Origin: Burkholderiales bacterium
Lineage (GTDB): Bacteria; Pseudomonadota; Gammaproteobacteria; Burkholderiales; Burkholderiaceae_C
Length of the DNA: 64,000 nt
NCBI GenBank assembly: GCA_947464185.1
Contig: CANHVY010000011.1
Span: 1 to 64,000 of the forward strand
Direction: 5' to 3'
The notes beneath the pieces were generated by a model. It saw only the letters and a program-made list of their open reading frames with translations, did not search any database and had not been told where the DNA came from. The position numbers and the translations under genes were made by a program. This document shows positions 62,313 through 64,000 of this stretch, one piece after another (position 1 is the first letter of the stretch; each line of letters starts with the position of its first letter).

Positions 62313-63692
62313 ATGAAAGCCCTCGTCCGTTCCTTGTGGTGGAAGCTCACCGTCGCCAACGTGGCCGTCACGCTGGTGGGCTCGCTGCTGGCGGTGATTG
62401 CCTTCGGCCCCCTGCTCGACGCGCGCGGCTTCCGCGACGTGGTGCGGCCGGCGCACCTGCAGACCTTGATCGAGGGCGAACGCGCTTTGCTCGGCGGCCG
62501 CCTTGGCGACCCCGGCCTGGCCAGCGGGCTGCTAGAGGCGATGGCGCAGCGTCTGGTCGACGTCGACGGGCCACAGGGGCTGTACGGCATTGCCTACTCG
62601 TCCGAGCCGCGCGTCAGCATCGCGGTCTACGGCGACGACGGTCGCGCGGTGGCGCGCATCAACGCCGAACGGCTTCCGCTGCCAGCCACTTGGCTGCGCA
62701 GCCCGCAAAGATTGGAAGCGGTGTCCGACGCCGAACGGCTGCTGGTGCTGCCGCTTCAGCCTGAGGGCATGCTGGTGGTGCGCCACCACGCCGAGTTCAG
62801 CGTTTGGAAGAACCTGCAGAGCACGCTTCGCGACACCGGCGCCTACCTGTGGTGGCTGGTGCTGATGGTGTCCATTCCCGGCTCGGTGTTTGGCGTCGGG
62901 CTCTCGCTGTGGCTGGCGCGCCGGCTGCGCCACATGGCCGCCGTCTCCGACGCCTGGGCGCAAGGCGATTTCGGGACGCGCATGGACGACCGCCGGCCCG
63001 ACGAACTGGGCACGCACGCGCTGGCGCTCAACACCATGGCCGCGCGGCTGCGAGACCACCTGAAGACCGGACAGGACCTGGCGACGCTGCAGGAACGCCA
63101 GCGCCTGGCGCGCGAACTGCATGACAGCGTCAAGCAGCAGGTCTTTGCCACGGGCCTGCAACTGCACGCCGCGCAGCAGTGGCTGCAGCGCGACCCGGCG
63201 CGCACTGAAGAGGCCTTGCAGCGTGCGCAGGCCGTCAACGCGTCGGTGCAAGGCGACTTGGCCGAACTGCTGAGCCGGCTGAAACCCGCCGACGCCGCGC
63301 AGCCACTGGGCACGCTGCTGCAGCGCGCGCTGCTGCCCTGGGCCGGTCAGATCGAGACGCGCGTCGAAGCGCCCGACGACCTGGTGGTGGCTGGCGACAC
63401 CGGGCGCGAACTCTCGCGCATCGTCGCCGAGGCTGCTGCCAACGCGGTGCGGCATGCCGGCGCGCGCCAGCTGGGTGTGCAGGTCGCCGTGCAGGCCACG
63501 GAGTTGGTGCTGCGGGTCTCGGACGACGGCCGCGGCTTCGACCCGGCGCTGGCGCGCGAAGGCATGGGCCTGGCTTCGATGCGCGAGCGCGCCGCGCTGC
63601 TGCCGAGCGGCCGATTCGACCTGCACAGCGGCGCCGGCGGGACCACGCTGGTGGTGCGCACCCAGCTGCAAACAACGGAAGGAACGACATGA
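62313..63692 (+). CDS. NarL-type sensor histidine kinase (HisKA_3)
   Basis: This 459-residue inner-membrane sensor has two transmembrane segments (KLTVANVAVTLVGSLLAVIAF and YLWWLVLMVSIPGSVFGVGLSLWL) that bracket a periplasmic sensor domain of about 130 residues. A HAMP linker and the HisKA_3 box ERQRLARELHDSVKQQVFA follow, with phospho-acceptor His near residue 270. The ATPase part has the N box AEAAANAVRHAG and the G box SDDGRGFDPALAREGMGLASM. ATG 62313 (MKALVRSLW) is preferred over a TTG 12 bp upstream. It is divergent from the RND operon and overlaps the regulator by 4 bp. Confidence 0.92.
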   Translation: MKALVRSLWWKLTVANVAVTLVGSLLAVIAFGPLLDARGFRDVVRPAHLQTLIEGERALLGGRLGDPGLASGLLEAMAQRLVDVDGPQGLYGIAYSSEPRVSIAVYGDDGRAVARINAERLPLPATWLRSPQRLEAVSDAERLLVLPLQPEGMLVVRHHAEFSVWKNLQSTLRDTGAYLWWLVLMVSIPGSVFGVGLSLWLARRLRHMAAVSDAWAQGDFGTRMDDRRPDELGTHALALNTMAARLRDHLKTGQDLATLQERQRLARELHDSVKQQVFATGLQLHAAQQWLQRDPARTEEALQRAQAVNASVQGDLAELLSRLKPADAAQPLGTLLQRALLPWAGQIETRVEAPDDLVVAGDTGRELSRIVAEAAANAVRHAGARQLGVQVAVQATELVLRVSDDGRGFDPALAREGMGLASMRERAALLPSGRFDLHSGAGGTTLVVRTQLQTTEGTT

Positions 63693-64000
63693 TCTCGGTG
63701 CTGATCTGCGACGACCACGCCGTGGTGCGCTACGGCGTGATGGCGGTGCTCGAGGCGCATGGTGACTTCCGCCTGGTGGGCGCGGTGGGCGACGGTGACG
63801 CCGCCATTGCGCTGGCGCAGCGCGACCCGCCAGACGTGGTGCTGATGGACCTGCTGATGCCCGGCCGCAACGGCGTGGAGACCACGCGCGAGATCAAGCG
63901 TGTCAGCCCGCGCAGCCGCGTGATGCTGCTGACCAGCCACGAAGGCGACGAGCACCTCGTCGATGCGATGCAGGCCGGCGCGACGAGCTACCTGCTGAAG
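63689..64000 (+). CDS. LuxR/NarL-family response regulator (partial, runs off window)
   Basis: The first 104 residues of a response regulator are present. The receiver is intact: acidic pair Asp8-Asp9 (LICDDHAVV), phospho-acceptor Asp54 (VVLMDLLMPGRNG), Ser/Thr near 82-83 (LLTSHEG) and Lys104 (SYLLK) at the window end. The DNA-binding domain is beyond the window; NarL type is expected from the kinase class. ATGA overlap couples it to the kinase. Confidence 0.92.
   Translation, partial: MISVLICDDHAVVRYGVMAVLEAHGDFRLVGAVGDGDAAIALAQRDPPDVVLMDLLMPGRNGVETTREIKRVSPRSRVMLLTSHEGDEHLVDAMQAGATSYLLK

Overview
The window is a single stretch of high-GC bacterial chromosome, densely packed with genes. Gene content and order suggest a betaproteobacterium of the order Burkholderiales, probably near Comamonadaceae or the Sphaerotilus/Leptothrix/Rubrivivax group. 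The indicators are a full ccmABCDEFGH cytochrome c maturation operon, a LexA-controlled imuA-imuB pair, an ftsK-lolA-rarA run, a divergent-hemA-free rpmB-rpmG pair and an aerobic acyl desaturase. This placement is inference from protein character only; no database was searched.

Layout. 0-11.4 kb: tRNA-Thr(CGT), fbp, pepN, prfB (with its programmed +1 frameshift), an alpha/beta hydrolase, a GNAT acetyltransferase, a decayed PfkB sugar-kinase remnant, an acyl-CoA synthetase, an arginase-family enzyme and a C-terminal processing protease. 11.6-14.5 kb: a divergent iron-type ABC importer (ATPase and fused permease) around a Fur-box-like palindrome, without a binding-protein gene. 14.5-22.4 kb: a stress-type block (BON-domain protein, host-attachment-family protein, Lon, universal stress protein, small outer-membrane barrel, and a 728-residue membrane protein of unknown function). 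Two of its divergent intergenic regions carry the same CRP/FNR-type palindrome, and a homospermidine-synthase-like remnant lies between lon and usp. 22.4-23.0 kb: a VapBC toxin-antitoxin pair. 23.2-28.5 kb: DNA repair, comprising a RecB/Cas4-type nuclease fused to an XPD/DinG-type helicase, a thioredoxin, and imuA-imuB under a perfect LexA box.

28.5-36.2 kb: a malate/lactate-type dehydrogenase, the ccm operon (all minus strand, several ATGA overlaps) and a LEA/WHy lipoprotein. 36.3-42.5 kb: trpS, purN, a receiver-like protein that has lost its phosphorylation site, an RsmB-type rRNA methyltransferase, a desaturase, a strong bidirectional terminator, and rpmG/rpmB with a structured leader. 42.6-52.7 kb: trxB, a CRP-family regulator, ftsK, lolA, rarA and livHMGF (branched-chain amino acid type importer, no binding protein). 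52.7-64 kb: a ParDE-type toxin-antitoxin pair, an MFS exporter, a DUF2147 protein, a second small barrel, and a complete RND efflux system (outer-membrane factor, pump, adaptor). The RND system is divergent from a NarL-type two-component pair whose regulator runs off the end of the window.

No CRISPR array, rRNA operon, insertion sequence, transposase or prophage was recognised. The most interesting signals are the shared TTGCG-N4-CGCA(A/G) palindromes of the stress block, the 728-residue membrane protein, two gene remnants, the pseudo-receiver, the three-hairpin rpmB leader and the GGTCC-rich region between the efflux operon and its likely regulators.
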